5,956 nucleotides of DNA from Desulfobacterales bacterium (lineage in GTDB: Bacteria; Desulfobacterota; Desulfobacteria; Desulfobacterales; JAFDCJ01), in the NCBI GenBank assembly GCA_029932495.1, contig JAOZPY010000187.1, positions 1-5,956 on the forward strand. Reading direction: 5' to 3'. A program made the position numbers and the translations under genes. Position 1 is the stretch's first letter; every line of letters begins with the position of its first letter. Positions 1-5,863 of the stretch are shown here, in pieces. The notes under the pieces are model-generated. The model had not been told where the DNA came from. It did no database searches and worked only from the letters and a program-made list of their open reading frames with translations.

Positions 1-314
1 CTGGCGACCAGTTCGGTCATCCGGGAATGGTATTTCGGATAAGCCGCCGCAAAGGCGGAAAGGCGGCCATACAGGAAAGTACCCGACAGGTACAAGATGC
101 CCATCAACAAAATGATAACGATAAAGACTGCCACGGTGGTGGGGATTTTATGGCGGGTCATGAAGTTGACCACCGGGGCGAGCAGATAGGAAAGCAGCCA
201 GGCAATGATCAGCGGTAGGATGGCCGCACCCGCATATTTGAGCACCACGCCCAGGGCCACCAGCACCAAAATACCCTGGAATACAAAATTAACTTTATTT
301 CGATCCACATCCAT
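1..314 (-). CDS. AI-2E/PerM-family membrane transporter, N-terminal 104 codons (runs off left edge)
   Basis: Translating the minus strand from an ATG at 314 gives an open frame to the window edge that starts MDVDRNKVNFVFQ. Three hydrophobic stretches are visible: residues about 9-27, 29-49 and 61-82. The stretch ILPLIIAWLLSYLLAPVV, followed by a short basic loop (TRHKIP) and another membrane helix, is the typical N-terminal layout of the AI-2E transporter family (PF01594, formerly UPF0118/PerM). Family members are polytopic inner-membrane proteins of roughly 350 residues with diverse or unknown substrates, so about 70% of the gene would lie outside the window. Export of autoinducer-2 is known only for some members and should not be assumed here. 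An in-frame TGA at 341-339 bounds the 5' end. A purine-rich GGGGCAGG (about 323-330) lies 8 nt upstream of the ATG. The gene is divergent from the HU-like gene. Confidence 0.85.
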   Translation of the reverse strand, partial: MDVDRNKVNFVFQGILVLVALGVVLKYAGAAILPLIIAWLLSYLLAPVVNFMTRHKIPTTVAVFIVIILLMGILYLSGTFLYGRLSAFAAAYPKYHSRMTELVA

Positions 315-330
315 CAAGTGCAAACCTGCC

Positions 331-352
331 CCGGCGAATCATGTTTCGCCGG
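331..352 (-). promoter_or_regulatory. RBS-adjacent hairpin in the AI-2E-gene leader
   Basis: A perfect 8-bp inverted repeat, CCGGCGAA (331-338) and TTCGCCGG (345-352), encloses a 6-nt loop. On the minus-strand transcript it ends exactly where the purine-rich ribosome binding segment (330-323) begins, 17 nt before the ATG. It could affect ribosome access, or act as a DNA palindrome bound by a regulator. No terminator U-tract follows it. Confidence 0.45.
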
Positions 353-355
353 ATA

Positions 356-403
356 TTGCAGCCCGGGGTTGTTTTAGCGGTGGTGGCTGCAACGCCCGCA
401 GCC
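356..403 (-). promoter_or_regulatory. alternative hairpins in the AI-2E-gene leader
   Basis: In the leader RNA the segment UUGCAGCC (392-385) can pair in two exclusive ways. It can form an 8-bp perfect stem with the downstream GGCUGCAA (363-356), with a 21-nt loop. Alternatively, its GCAGCC part can form a 6-bp stem with the upstream GGCUGC (403-398), with a 7-nt loop. Competing pairings of this kind occur in attenuators and riboswitches, but no known class was recognised and no U-tract follows. Function is inference. Confidence 0.4.
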
Positions 404-426
404 CATTGCGCATGCTTTATCGATGC

Positions 427-455
427 ATCATACGAATTATTTCCCGAATTGTCAA
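427..455 (-). promoter_or_regulatory. sigma70-type promoter of the AI-2E-family gene
   Basis: Read on the minus strand, a perfect TTGACA -35 box (450-455) is followed by a 17-nt spacer and TATGAT (427-432, five of six matches to TATAAT). This is the best promoter match in the window. Transcription would start near 420, giving a leader of about 105 nt before the ATG at 314. Boxes and spacing are read directly; activity is inferred. Confidence 0.7.
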
Positions 456-542
456 AGGATTGAAAGCAGATGCGTACAGGGGTACAGACAGACCCCGGCG
501 CCCATTGCAGATGACAACAAAATATGCCATATATAAAAAATG

Positions 543-578
543 CATCCCGGCAACGGGCGAGGGCGGCCCCCCGGGATG
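543..578. promoter_or_regulatory. inverted repeat in the leader of the HU-like gene (possible minus-strand terminator)
   Basis: CATCCCGG (543-550) and CCGGGATG (571-578) form a perfect 8-bp stem. Inside it, GGGC (555-558) can pair with GCCC (566-569), so the hairpin can extend to about 12 bp with a 4-nt bulge on one arm and a 1-nt bulge on the other. Read on the minus strand it is followed after two bases by six Ts (540-535), the form of an intrinsic terminator. No minus-strand gene lies upstream for it to end, so it may block antisense transcription. On the plus strand it sits between any upstream promoter and the ribosome binding site at 596-600. The rest of the 315-610 spacer shows only weak plus-strand promoter candidates, such as TTGCAG (505-510) with the AT-rich run 529-540. 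Confidence 0.4.
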
Positions 579-595
579 AAAATCGATTTTACAAC

Positions 596-600
596 AGGAG
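596..600 (+). promoter_or_regulatory. ribosome binding site of the HU-like gene
   Basis: AGGAG lies 10 nt before the ATG at 611. It supports that start over the upstream ATG at 524, which has no such motif close by. Confidence 0.55.
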
Positions 601-610
601 ACGCCGGCAG

Positions 611-790
611 ATGAACAAAACCCAGCTGGTAAAACGGGTGGCAAAAAAACTTGACGGAATCCCTTCGAAACTGGCCAACCGGGCTGTGGATGCGGTTTTT
701 GAATCCATTGCCGAGGGCCTGCAGGAAGACGGGATTGTCACCATCGGCAAGTGGGGGACTTATTCGGCCGAAGACATGCAAACGGAATAA
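611..790 (+). CDS. HU-like protein, half-length (N-terminal helical domain only)
   Basis: The 59-residue product begins MNKTQLVKRVAKKL and continues with a second helix (about residues 18-41, SKLANRAVDAVFESIAEGLQ), then VTIGKWGTY. This follows the N-terminal dimerisation half of the HU/IHF family of nucleoid DNA-binding proteins, where the equivalent turn reads V-x-L-x-G-F-G-T-F. Family members are about 90 residues. Here the frame stops at residue 59, just where the DNA-embracing beta-arm (GRNPxTG region) and C-terminal helix should begin. None of the three forward frames after the stop encodes the missing part, and only 65 nt separate the stop from recN, so the 3' half is absent rather than frameshifted. 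The ATG at 611 is preceded by AGGAG (596-600) with a 10-nt gap and matches the usual HU N-terminus. An in-frame extension to 524 is arginine-rich and unlike HU. It may be a decaying gene or a real mini-HU able to dimerise. Confidence 0.65.
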   Translation: MNKTQLVKRVAKKLDGIPSKLANRAVDAVFESIAEGLQEDGIVTIGKWGTYSAEDMQTE

Positions 791-833
791 CTGGATCTTG
801 CGTGAGCAGGTAACTTTCATATGCAAGATTCAG
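791..833 (+). promoter_or_regulatory. intergenic hairpin between the HU-like gene and recN
   Basis: The 11-nt arms 791-801 (CTGGATCTTGC) and 823-833 (GCAAGATTCAG) pair along their whole length, with a single G-U pair (794/830) and a 21-nt loop. The hairpin starts immediately after the HU-like stop codon. No U-tract follows, so it is not a standard intrinsic terminator. It could be an mRNA stability element, an attenuator or an operator. The recN start 22 nt further on has no evident ribosome binding site. Confidence 0.4.
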
Positions 834-855
834 CAAATAGCGATGCAGTCAGCCC

Positions 856-2553
856 ATGCTAAAAGAACTGTCCATTCGAAATTTTGCCATTATTGACGAT
901 CTTACGATCCATTTTGCCGAAGGCCTGACCATTTTAAGCGGGGAAACCGGTGCCGGAAAATCCATCATCCTCGGTGCGGTCAACCTCCTGCTGGGAAGCC
1001 GGGCCTCCTCGGACATGGTGCGCACGGGAGCCGAATCCGCTGAGCTGGAAGCCCTGTTTCATGTCTCGGCAGCCGGCAACCTGACCGACACCCTTGCCAG
1101 CCACGGCTTTGATACGGATGAGGGTCTGGTAATCCGTCGGATCATCTCACGAACTGACAGCAACCGGGTCTATATTAATGGACGGCTGGCGACCATCGCC
1201 GTGTTGAACGCGGTCACCGACAACCTGGCCAGCATCTCCGGCCAGCACGCCCACCAGGGGCTTTTGAAAGACGAGCAGCAGCTGGTGATCCTGGACCAGT
1301 TCGGAGATCTTTTGGCCCTGCGGCAGCAGGTGCATGACACCTATCAGCGCATTCTTCCCCTGATTGAAAAGCTTCAGAAGCTGCAACGCACCCGACAGCG
1401 GCAGGCCGAGCACATGGAACTGTTGGAATTTCAACAGGCAGAAATCCAGCGCACGCGGCTGCAACCCGGGGAAGATGTCGAGCTGGAACAGGAACAACTG
1501 CGGTTGAAAAACGCCCAGATGCTTTACCAAACGGTTTTTGGCAGCATTGAAGAGCTTTACGGGGCATCCGGTTCGATCATCGAACGCCTTCTGGAAGTAA
1601 AAAAGAATCTCGACAGGGCTGGACGGGTGGATGTCCAGCTGAAATCAACCGCCGACAACCTGGCTGCGGCCGCTTATCAAATCGAAGATTTGGTGGAAGC
1701 ACTACGCTCCCACCTGGGACTTATCCAGATGGATGACGGGCGCCTTGAAAGCATTGAAGAGCGGCTGGACACCCTCAACAGGCTCAAGCGCAAATACGGC
1801 GGTTCGCTGGATGCCGTTCTGTCCAGGCTGGCGGAGATCGAGCTGGAGCTGTCCCAGGCCGCCGGAACAGACGAAAAAATTCAGCAAGTCGAAATCCAAC
1901 TGACCGAACAGCATAACCGCCTGGTTGAGCAGGCCCGAGAGCTTTCGCAAAAACGAAAAACAACCGCCACCGTCCTGGCAAAAAGGGTGGCGGCCGAGTT
2001 GGATTCGCTGAAAATGGCCGGCACGAAATTTGAGGCCGCCCTGCGCCCCATAACGGCCGATGAAAAAACCAGCACCCACCTGCAGGCCGATGGACAGGCC
2101 ATCCTGGAAACCGGCATGGACCGGGTAACATTCATGATCGCCCCCAACCCCGGTGAAGCATTAAAACCTCTGGCCGGCATTGCCTCCGGGGGTGAACTGT
2201 CCCGGGTGGTGCTGGCCTTGAAGGCCATCCTGGCCCAAAGCGATGCGGTGGAAACCATCGTGTTTGACGAGGTGGATGCAGGCATCGGCGGCGGCACGGC
2301 CGAAGTGGTGGGACGCAAGCTGGCCGCCCTGGCCAAACATCACCAGGTAATCTGCATCACCCACCTTCCCCAGATTGCCAAATTCGGCGATCAGCATTTC
2401 AGTATTGCCAAACAGGTTGTCGACGGGCGGACCCTCACGACGATTCGACCGCTGAACGAAAAGGACCGCCAGCGGGAAATTGCCAGAATGCTGGGAGGCG
2501 AGCGCATCACCCGCACCACCCTGGCGCATGCCCGGGAGTTGATGGAAAAATAG
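856..2553 (+). CDS. recN: DNA repair ATPase RecN
   Basis: The 565-residue product has the full RecN architecture and a length close to the 553 residues of the E. coli protein. The N-terminus, MLKELSIRNFAI, matches the family start. The Walker A motif GETGAGKS is at 29-36, a long helical coiled-coil region runs from about 155 to 400, the ABC signature ASGGELSR is at 443-450, Walker B TIVFDEVDAGIGG starts at 467, and the switch histidine lies in ITHLPQIA (His503). RecN is an SMC-like ATPase that binds DNA ends or broken chromosomes and promotes RecA-dependent recombinational repair of double-strand breaks; it acts on the nucleoid. The ATG at 856 is the only plausible start, because an in-frame TAG lies at 838-840. 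No clear Shine-Dalgarno sequence precedes it, and I saw no convincing LexA box in the spacer. It lies 65 nt after the HU-like gene on the same strand, so co-transcription is possible. Confidence 0.97.
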   Translation: MLKELSIRNFAIIDDLTIHFAEGLTILSGETGAGKSIILGAVNLLLGSRASSDMVRTGAESAELEALFHVSAAGNLTDTLASHGFDTDEGLVIRRIISRTDSNRVYINGRLATIAVLNAVTDNLASISGQHAHQGLLKDEQQLVILDQFGDLLALRQQVHDTYQRILPLIEKLQKLQRTRQRQAEHMELLEFQQAEIQRTRLQPGEDVELEQEQLRLKNAQMLYQTVFGSIEELYGASGSIIERLLEVKKNLDRAGRVDVQLKSTADNLAAAAYQIEDLVEALRSHLGLIQMDDGRLESIEERLDTLNRLKRKYGGSLDAVLSRLAEIELELSQAAGTDEKIQQVEIQLTEQHNRLVEQARELSQKRKTTATVLAKRVAAELDSLKMAGTKFEAALRPITADEKTSTHLQADGQAILETGMDRVTFMIAPNPGEALKPLAGIASGGELSRVVLALKAILAQSDAVETIVFDEVDAGIGGGTAEVVGRKLAALAKHHQVICITHLPQIAKFGDQHFSIAKQVVDGRTLTTIRPLNEKDRQREIARMLGGERITRTTLAHARELMEK

Positions 2554-2644
2554 CTGACGACAGGTAATTGTTGCTGTACATCGGGCTGAAGGAAGTGATA
2601 TATTTCTGTTAACATTAATAGAAACGCAACCGGATGATCCTGAA

Positions 2645-2650
2645 AGGTGA
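2645..2650 (+). promoter_or_regulatory. ribosome binding site deciding the start of the solute-binding protein
   Basis: AGGTGA sits 5 nt before the ATG at 2656. The in-frame GTG at 2647 is part of this motif and has no comparable site upstream, so the ATG is preferred. The rest of the 102-nt spacer after recN is AT-rich around 2600-2622 (ATATATTTC, TTAACATTAATA). It shows no clear promoter or terminator hairpin. Confidence 0.6.
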
Positions 2651-2655
2651 TAAAA

Positions 2656-3474
2656 ATGCTTTGCGACAACCACAGGTGCCGATCGATCGCTGCAGGTTGG
2701 CTGATAGCCAGCCTTCTGCTGCTGGCAGGATGTGCCGCCAGCAACCAAACCGCTGCTGGATCGGGTTCCACCGTCCCTGACAAAAACATGCTGCGGGTTG
2801 GTATCACCCCGGATGCCCCCCCGCTTATTTTCAAGCAGAACGGAAAAATCACCGGCCTGGAGGCGAAATTTGCCCATGCACTTGCCAATCATCTTGGCAA
2901 ATCTCTGCAGTTTGTTGAACTTAAATGGAAAAACCAGATACCCGCCCTGCTGGAAAATAAAATTGACATCATCATGTCCGGCCTGACGGTCACCCCGCTT
3001 AGAGAGGTTCGGATTGCCTTCTGTCAACCGTATTTTAAAAGCGGCCAGATGGCCTTGATCCGCATGGTGGATGCGGCCCGCTTCAGTACCGGTTTTTTCT
3101 CCCTGACCACCAGCTCGGTGATCGGCGCCGTCAAGGACACTACCGGCGAGTATTTTGTGGAAACCCGTTTCAGCAACCTGAAAAGAATATTATTTTCAAC
3201 ACCCCAGGCTGCCGTGAAGGCATTGATCGACAAAAAAATCGAGCTGTTCATCTATGACGCCCCCATGGTCCTTTACCTGGCCTCGGAAAACGAAAACCGC
3301 GGACTGACAGCACTCTTTACGCTTTTAACAAATGAGGGCTTGGCCTGGGGAGTCCGCAAGGACAATCCCGAACTGCTGCAGGCCGCCAATGAATTCCTGG
3401 AAAACCCCGCCAATGAAAAAAAACTGAAGCAGATGATTCAGCGCTGGATACCGTTTGCGAAGTTTACAAAGTAA
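2656..3474 (+). CDS. type 3 (amino-acid type) extracellular solute-binding lipoprotein
   Basis: The 272-residue product opens with a lipoprotein signal peptide: basic n-region, hydrophobic core, lipobox LLAGC with Cys26 as the lipidated residue. Ala at +2 favours outer-membrane sorting in Gram-negatives that follow the Lol rule. A Ser/Gly/Thr-rich linker leads to a fold of the SBP_bac_3 family (PF00497): LRVGITPDAPPL at the start, then KITGLEAKFAHALANHLG, the PALLENKIDIIMSGLTVTPLRE block and QPYFKSGQ. Arg116 corresponds to the arginine that grips the ligand carboxylate in amino-acid binding proteins, and Asp201 (FIYDAP) to the aspartate that contacts the amino group, so an amino-acid-like ligand is plausible. 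Such proteins normally feed an ABC permease, but none is encoded nearby. Orphan members can serve distant transporters or act as sensors. The stop lies 29 nt before the transglutaminase-like gene, suggesting an operon. Confidence 0.85.
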   Translation: MLCDNHRCRSIAAGWLIASLLLLAGCAASNQTAAGSGSTVPDKNMLRVGITPDAPPLIFKQNGKITGLEAKFAHALANHLGKSLQFVELKWKNQIPALLENKIDIIMSGLTVTPLREVRIAFCQPYFKSGQMALIRMVDAARFSTGFFSLTTSSVIGAVKDTTGEYFVETRFSNLKRILFSTPQAAVKALIDKKIELFIYDAPMVLYLASENENRGLTALFTLLTNEGLAWGVRKDNPELLQAANEFLENPANEKKLKQMIQRWIPFAKFTK

Positions 3475-3503
3475 ACCCAACCTCTGCGGTCAAAAAAACC
3501 ACC

Positions 3504-4988
3504 ATGCCGCTGTATAAGAACAAACCGTTTCTGATCACGGGCTTGCTGCTTGGCCTGACCTTCGCCTGTCTTTTTACGATTCGTCTGGGCCTGCTGGAAA
3601 AGTTCGCCCACCGCCCCCGCCGCCTGGCAATCTCCGAGCTCAATGCCCCCCCAAGCAGTGAAACCTGGATGAACATTTTTCAAAACAACCGCCGAATCGG
3701 CTTGGCTCACACCCGTCTTACGGCCGAAAGCGGCGGCTACCGGCTGGAAGAAACGGTGCACATGCGCATCAATACCATGGGCATGGTGCAGGATATTCAC
3801 ATGGTCACGCGGGGACGGCTGCATGCCGATTTCAGCCTGGCGAACTTTGATTTTGAAATCACCTCCGGACGTTTCCGTTTCCAGGTGCACGGAGCCGTGA
3901 CGGACAAAGTGCTGTCCATCGAAACGGCCAGCGCCGGCAGCCGCCGCAAAATGGACATCGTGCTGAAAACCAGACCCTACCTGCTGGCCGGCATTATATC
4001 TGCCATGGGGGCCACCAGACTCAGGGCCGGCAATCGCTATGTTTTTGATGTCTTTGACCCGGCCACCCTGGGCCAGGCACCGGTGATCCTGGAGGTCATC
4101 GGCCCGGAAAAAATCTCCGACGGTCCAAGTACCCGTACGGCTGTCAAGGTAGCCATGAAATTCAAGGGAATCACCCAGTTTGCCTGGATCGACAAAAATG
4201 GCGGCCTGCTCAAAGAAGAAGGCATACTGGGGATTCGGATGGAAAAAACCAGCCGCCGGGATATCGGCAGCCGCCGGGACCTGGAGGCCGGGGTCGACCT
4301 GACCCGGACGGCCTCAATTGCCTCCAATGTCGTGCTAAACGATTTGAAGCGTTTGACCACCCTGCGGGTTCAGTTCTCCGGTATTGCCATGAAAAGCGCC
4401 CAGATCAACGGGGGGCGCCAGCACCTCAAGGCAAACGTGTTGACCATCCGAAAAGAATCACTGGCAGGGCTGGATATAAACATGGCACCCCAGCGGCTGG
4501 GCATACTCGAAAAAATCTATTTGAAACCGACACCCTTTATCCAGTCGAACAGTCTAGAAATCAGGGACCTGGCCCGGCGCATCGTTGCCAATCATACCAC
4601 CGGCCTGGACAGGATGCGCAGTCTGGTTGACTGGGTGAACCAGCATATTGAAAAACGTCCAGTGCTCTCTTTGCCGGACGCCCTGTCGACCCTTGAAAAC
4701 CGCGTTGGAGATTGCAATGAGCATGCCGTGTTGCTGGCCGCCCTGGCAAGGGCTGCCGGTATTCCCTGTCGGATTGAAGCCGGTCTCGTTTATCTAAAGG
4801 GACGTTTTTATTACCATGCCTGGAACCGGGTGTATCTCGGACGGTGGATAACCGTTGATGCACTTTTCAACCAGATACCGGCCGACGTCAGTCACATCCG
4901 GCTGGTCACCGGCTCTGCACGTCAGCAGCTCGATTTAATGGCCGTCATCGGCCGCATCAGTTTAAAGGTACTCGAATACAAGGAGTAA
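3504..4988 (+). CDS. membrane-anchored protein with C-terminal transglutaminase-like domain
   Basis: The 494-residue product starts with a short basic segment and one membrane helix (about 8-27, FLITGLLLGLTFACLFTI), so the rest should lie in the periplasm. Residues about 52-260 form a strand-rich region starting WMNIFQNNRRIGLAHT, which I cannot assign firmly. Residues about 350-480 carry a transglutaminase/protease-fold domain (PF01841 type). Its complete catalytic triad is Cys404 in RVGDCNEHA, His438 in YYHAWNRVYL and Asp452 in WITVDALFNQ. The family includes cross-linking enzymes, peptidases and amidases, so the substrate is unknown. The trailing motif LVTGSA and a short tail end the protein. 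The ATG has no obvious ribosome binding site, but it places the membrane helix correctly. The gene follows the binding-protein gene closely and converges on the FHA gene with a 20-nt gap and no visible terminator. Confidence 0.85.
   Translation: MPLYKNKPFLITGLLLGLTFACLFTIRLGLLEKFAHRPRRLAISELNAPPSSETWMNIFQNNRRIGLAHTRLTAESGGYRLEETVHMRINTMGMVQDIHMVTRGRLHADFSLANFDFEITSGRFRFQVHGAVTDKVLSIETASAGSRRKMDIVLKTRPYLLAGIISAMGATRLRAGNRYVFDVFDPATLGQAPVILEVIGPEKISDGPSTRTAVKVAMKFKGITQFAWIDKNGGLLKEEGILGIRMEKTSRRDIGSRRDLEAGVDLTRTASIASNVVLNDLKRLTTLRVQFSGIAMKSAQINGGRQHLKANVLTIRKESLAGLDINMAPQRLGILEKIYLKPTPFIQSNSLEIRDLARRIVANHTTGLDRMRSLVDWVNQHIEKRPVLSLPDALSTLENRVGDCNEHAVLLAALARAAGIPCRIEAGLVYLKGRFYYHAWNRVYLGRWITVDALFNQIPADVSHIRLVTGSARQQLDLMAVIGRISLKVLEYKE
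4250..4279 (+). repeat. 12-bp direct repeat with 18-bp period inside the transglutaminase-like gene
   Basis: CAGCCGCCGGGA occurs at 4250-4261 and again at 4268-4279. The six-codon period preserves the frame and gives SRRD-IG-SRRD in the protein. It looks like a small in-frame duplication in a linker between the N-terminal region and the transglutaminase domain. Confidence 0.7.
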
Positions 4989-5008
4989 AATCGGATGGGA
5001 TTTTGTAC

Positions 5009-5665
5009 TCAATGGCCGGAACTTTTGAGCATATCATAAAAGGATTCCGGAAAAAGGAAGCTGAACTCGTAACGGGCAAATCCGAGAATGTCACCATCGT
5101 TGAGCCGGGCAAGCTTTTTTTCGACCCGAACCCCATTGAGCTTGGTCCCGTTGGTGGAATCACAATCGCGGATGAAATAATTGCCGCGTTTGATTTCCAG
5201 AATGGCGTGTTGCTTGGAAATGGCGTAATCCGGCATGATCATATCATTTCCGTGGACCCGGCCGATGGAAAAAATATTTAGAGAGCCGGTGGTATCCTCG
5301 CCTTTAACAAGTGGATAAATCGCATATTTCAGGCTCTCCGAATCCGATCCGCCCCCGTCGCTGTTGTCCACTTCAAAAATAACGGTCCGGTTCATCTCTG
5401 CGCTGCCGATTTGTTTCTGGCCGAACAATGAACCGCTTTTAATGGAAGAGCCCACGAGTACGGGCTGGTGAACAAACCGGATAAATTGCGCTTTTTCGTA
5501 AGTGGCCGCTAGTTTCTGCATGGTCTGCAGACCGATCCTTCCCGAGGCATTCAACATTTTAGAGATATTGCCGATCGGAGCCCGGGCGTCCCCCGTTGAG
5601 ACAGAAGCCTTCTGGGTTGCACCTTTTTTCTGTTTTTTTCCGAAGCCGAAAGCTTTTCCGAGCAT
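5009..5665 (-). CDS. FHA-domain protein (phosphothreonine recognition)
   Basis: From the ATG at 5665 the product has 218 residues. A C-terminal forkhead-associated domain spans about 115-205 with its conserved residues intact: Gly135-Arg136 (FSIGR), Asn140, Ser150 and His153 (SKQHA), and the DSTNGT segment with Asn172, followed by LNG. In FHA domains the arginine, serine and asparagine bind phosphothreonine peptides, so this is probably a cytosolic adaptor that reads Ser/Thr kinase signalling. The N-terminal third is lysine-rich (KAFGFGKKQKKG), then helical, and is unrecognised; the linker NSDGGGSDSES looks flexible. The ATG has GAGGT 7 nt upstream (5673-5677). A longer frame from a TTG at 5716 adds 17 residues but lacks a ribosome binding site. 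No kinase or phosphatase gene is visible nearby. No membrane helix is seen. Confidence 0.85.
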   Translation of the reverse strand: MLGKAFGFGKKQKKGATQKASVSTGDARAPIGNISKMLNASGRIGLQTMQKLAATYEKAQFIRFVHQPVLVGSSIKSGSLFGQKQIGSAEMNRTVIFEVDNSDGGGSDSESLKYAIYPLVKGEDTTGSLNIFSIGRVHGNDMIMPDYAISKQHAILEIKRGNYFIRDCDSTNGTKLNGVRVEKKLARLNDGDILGFARYEFSFLFPESFYDMLKSSGH

Positions 5666-5672
5666 TTTCAGG

Positions 5673-5677
5673 ACCTC
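5673..5677 (-). promoter_or_regulatory. ribosome binding site of the FHA gene
   Basis: On the minus strand GAGGT, within AAAGAGGTC, lies 7 nt before the ATG at 5665. This is near-ideal spacing and decides the start over the TTG at 5716. Confidence 0.65.
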
Positions 5678-5795
5678 TTTTACATTTAAACCTGGAAACC
5701 TTGGACCTTCTGACAAAAAATTTGTTAAATTGGGAATAACCCTTTTATTTAGTCATACTTAACACCAACTGATCGGGAAATAATCCTACATTTTA

Positions 5796-5824
5796 ATTAT
5801 CTCAGAAATCCGGACAAATATCAA
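5796..5824 (-). promoter_or_regulatory. sigma70-type promoter of the FHA gene
   Basis: Read on the minus strand, TTGATA (5819-5824) and GATAAT (5796-5801) are each five of six matches to consensus and are separated by 17 nt. Transcription would start near 5789 and leave an untranslated leader of about 120 nt before the ATG at 5665. The promoter lies in an AT-rich block (5717-5860) shared with the possible divergent promoter at 5843-5848. Confidence 0.6.
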
Positions 5825-5842
5825 GCTTTTATAAAATTTAGC

Positions 5843-5848
5843 TATAAT
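5843..5848 (+). promoter_or_regulatory. possible -10 box of a rightward promoter
   Basis: An exact TATAAT stands 12 nt before the GC-rich structured segment. No good -35 box is found at 16-18 nt spacing; 5820-5825 reads ATCAAG. It may therefore need an activator, or be a chance match in AT-rich DNA. Confidence 0.35.
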
Positions 5849-5863
5849 ATCAAATAATTGGAG

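Noticed and set aside
400..508. 9-bp direct repeat GCCCATTGC (401-409 and 500-508) as iterons or attachment sites
   Set aside because: Only two short copies 99 bp apart with no shared flanks and no integrase or replication gene; likely chance.
781..855. Frameshift as the explanation for the short HU-like gene
   Set aside because: The three frames after residue 55 were read and none encodes the beta-arm or C-terminal helix; the remaining space is too short.
2647..2655. GTG at 2647 as the start of the solute-binding protein
   Set aside because: The GTG is part of the ribosome binding motif AGGTGA that serves the ATG at 2656; starting there would leave it without a site of its own.
2161..3027. 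288-codon open frame on the minus strand across the recN end and the start of the binding-protein gene
   Set aside because: It is antisense to two well-supported genes, its product has low-complexity Gln/Gly/His-rich composition and no family resemblance. It is a by-product of GC-rich codon use on the other strand.
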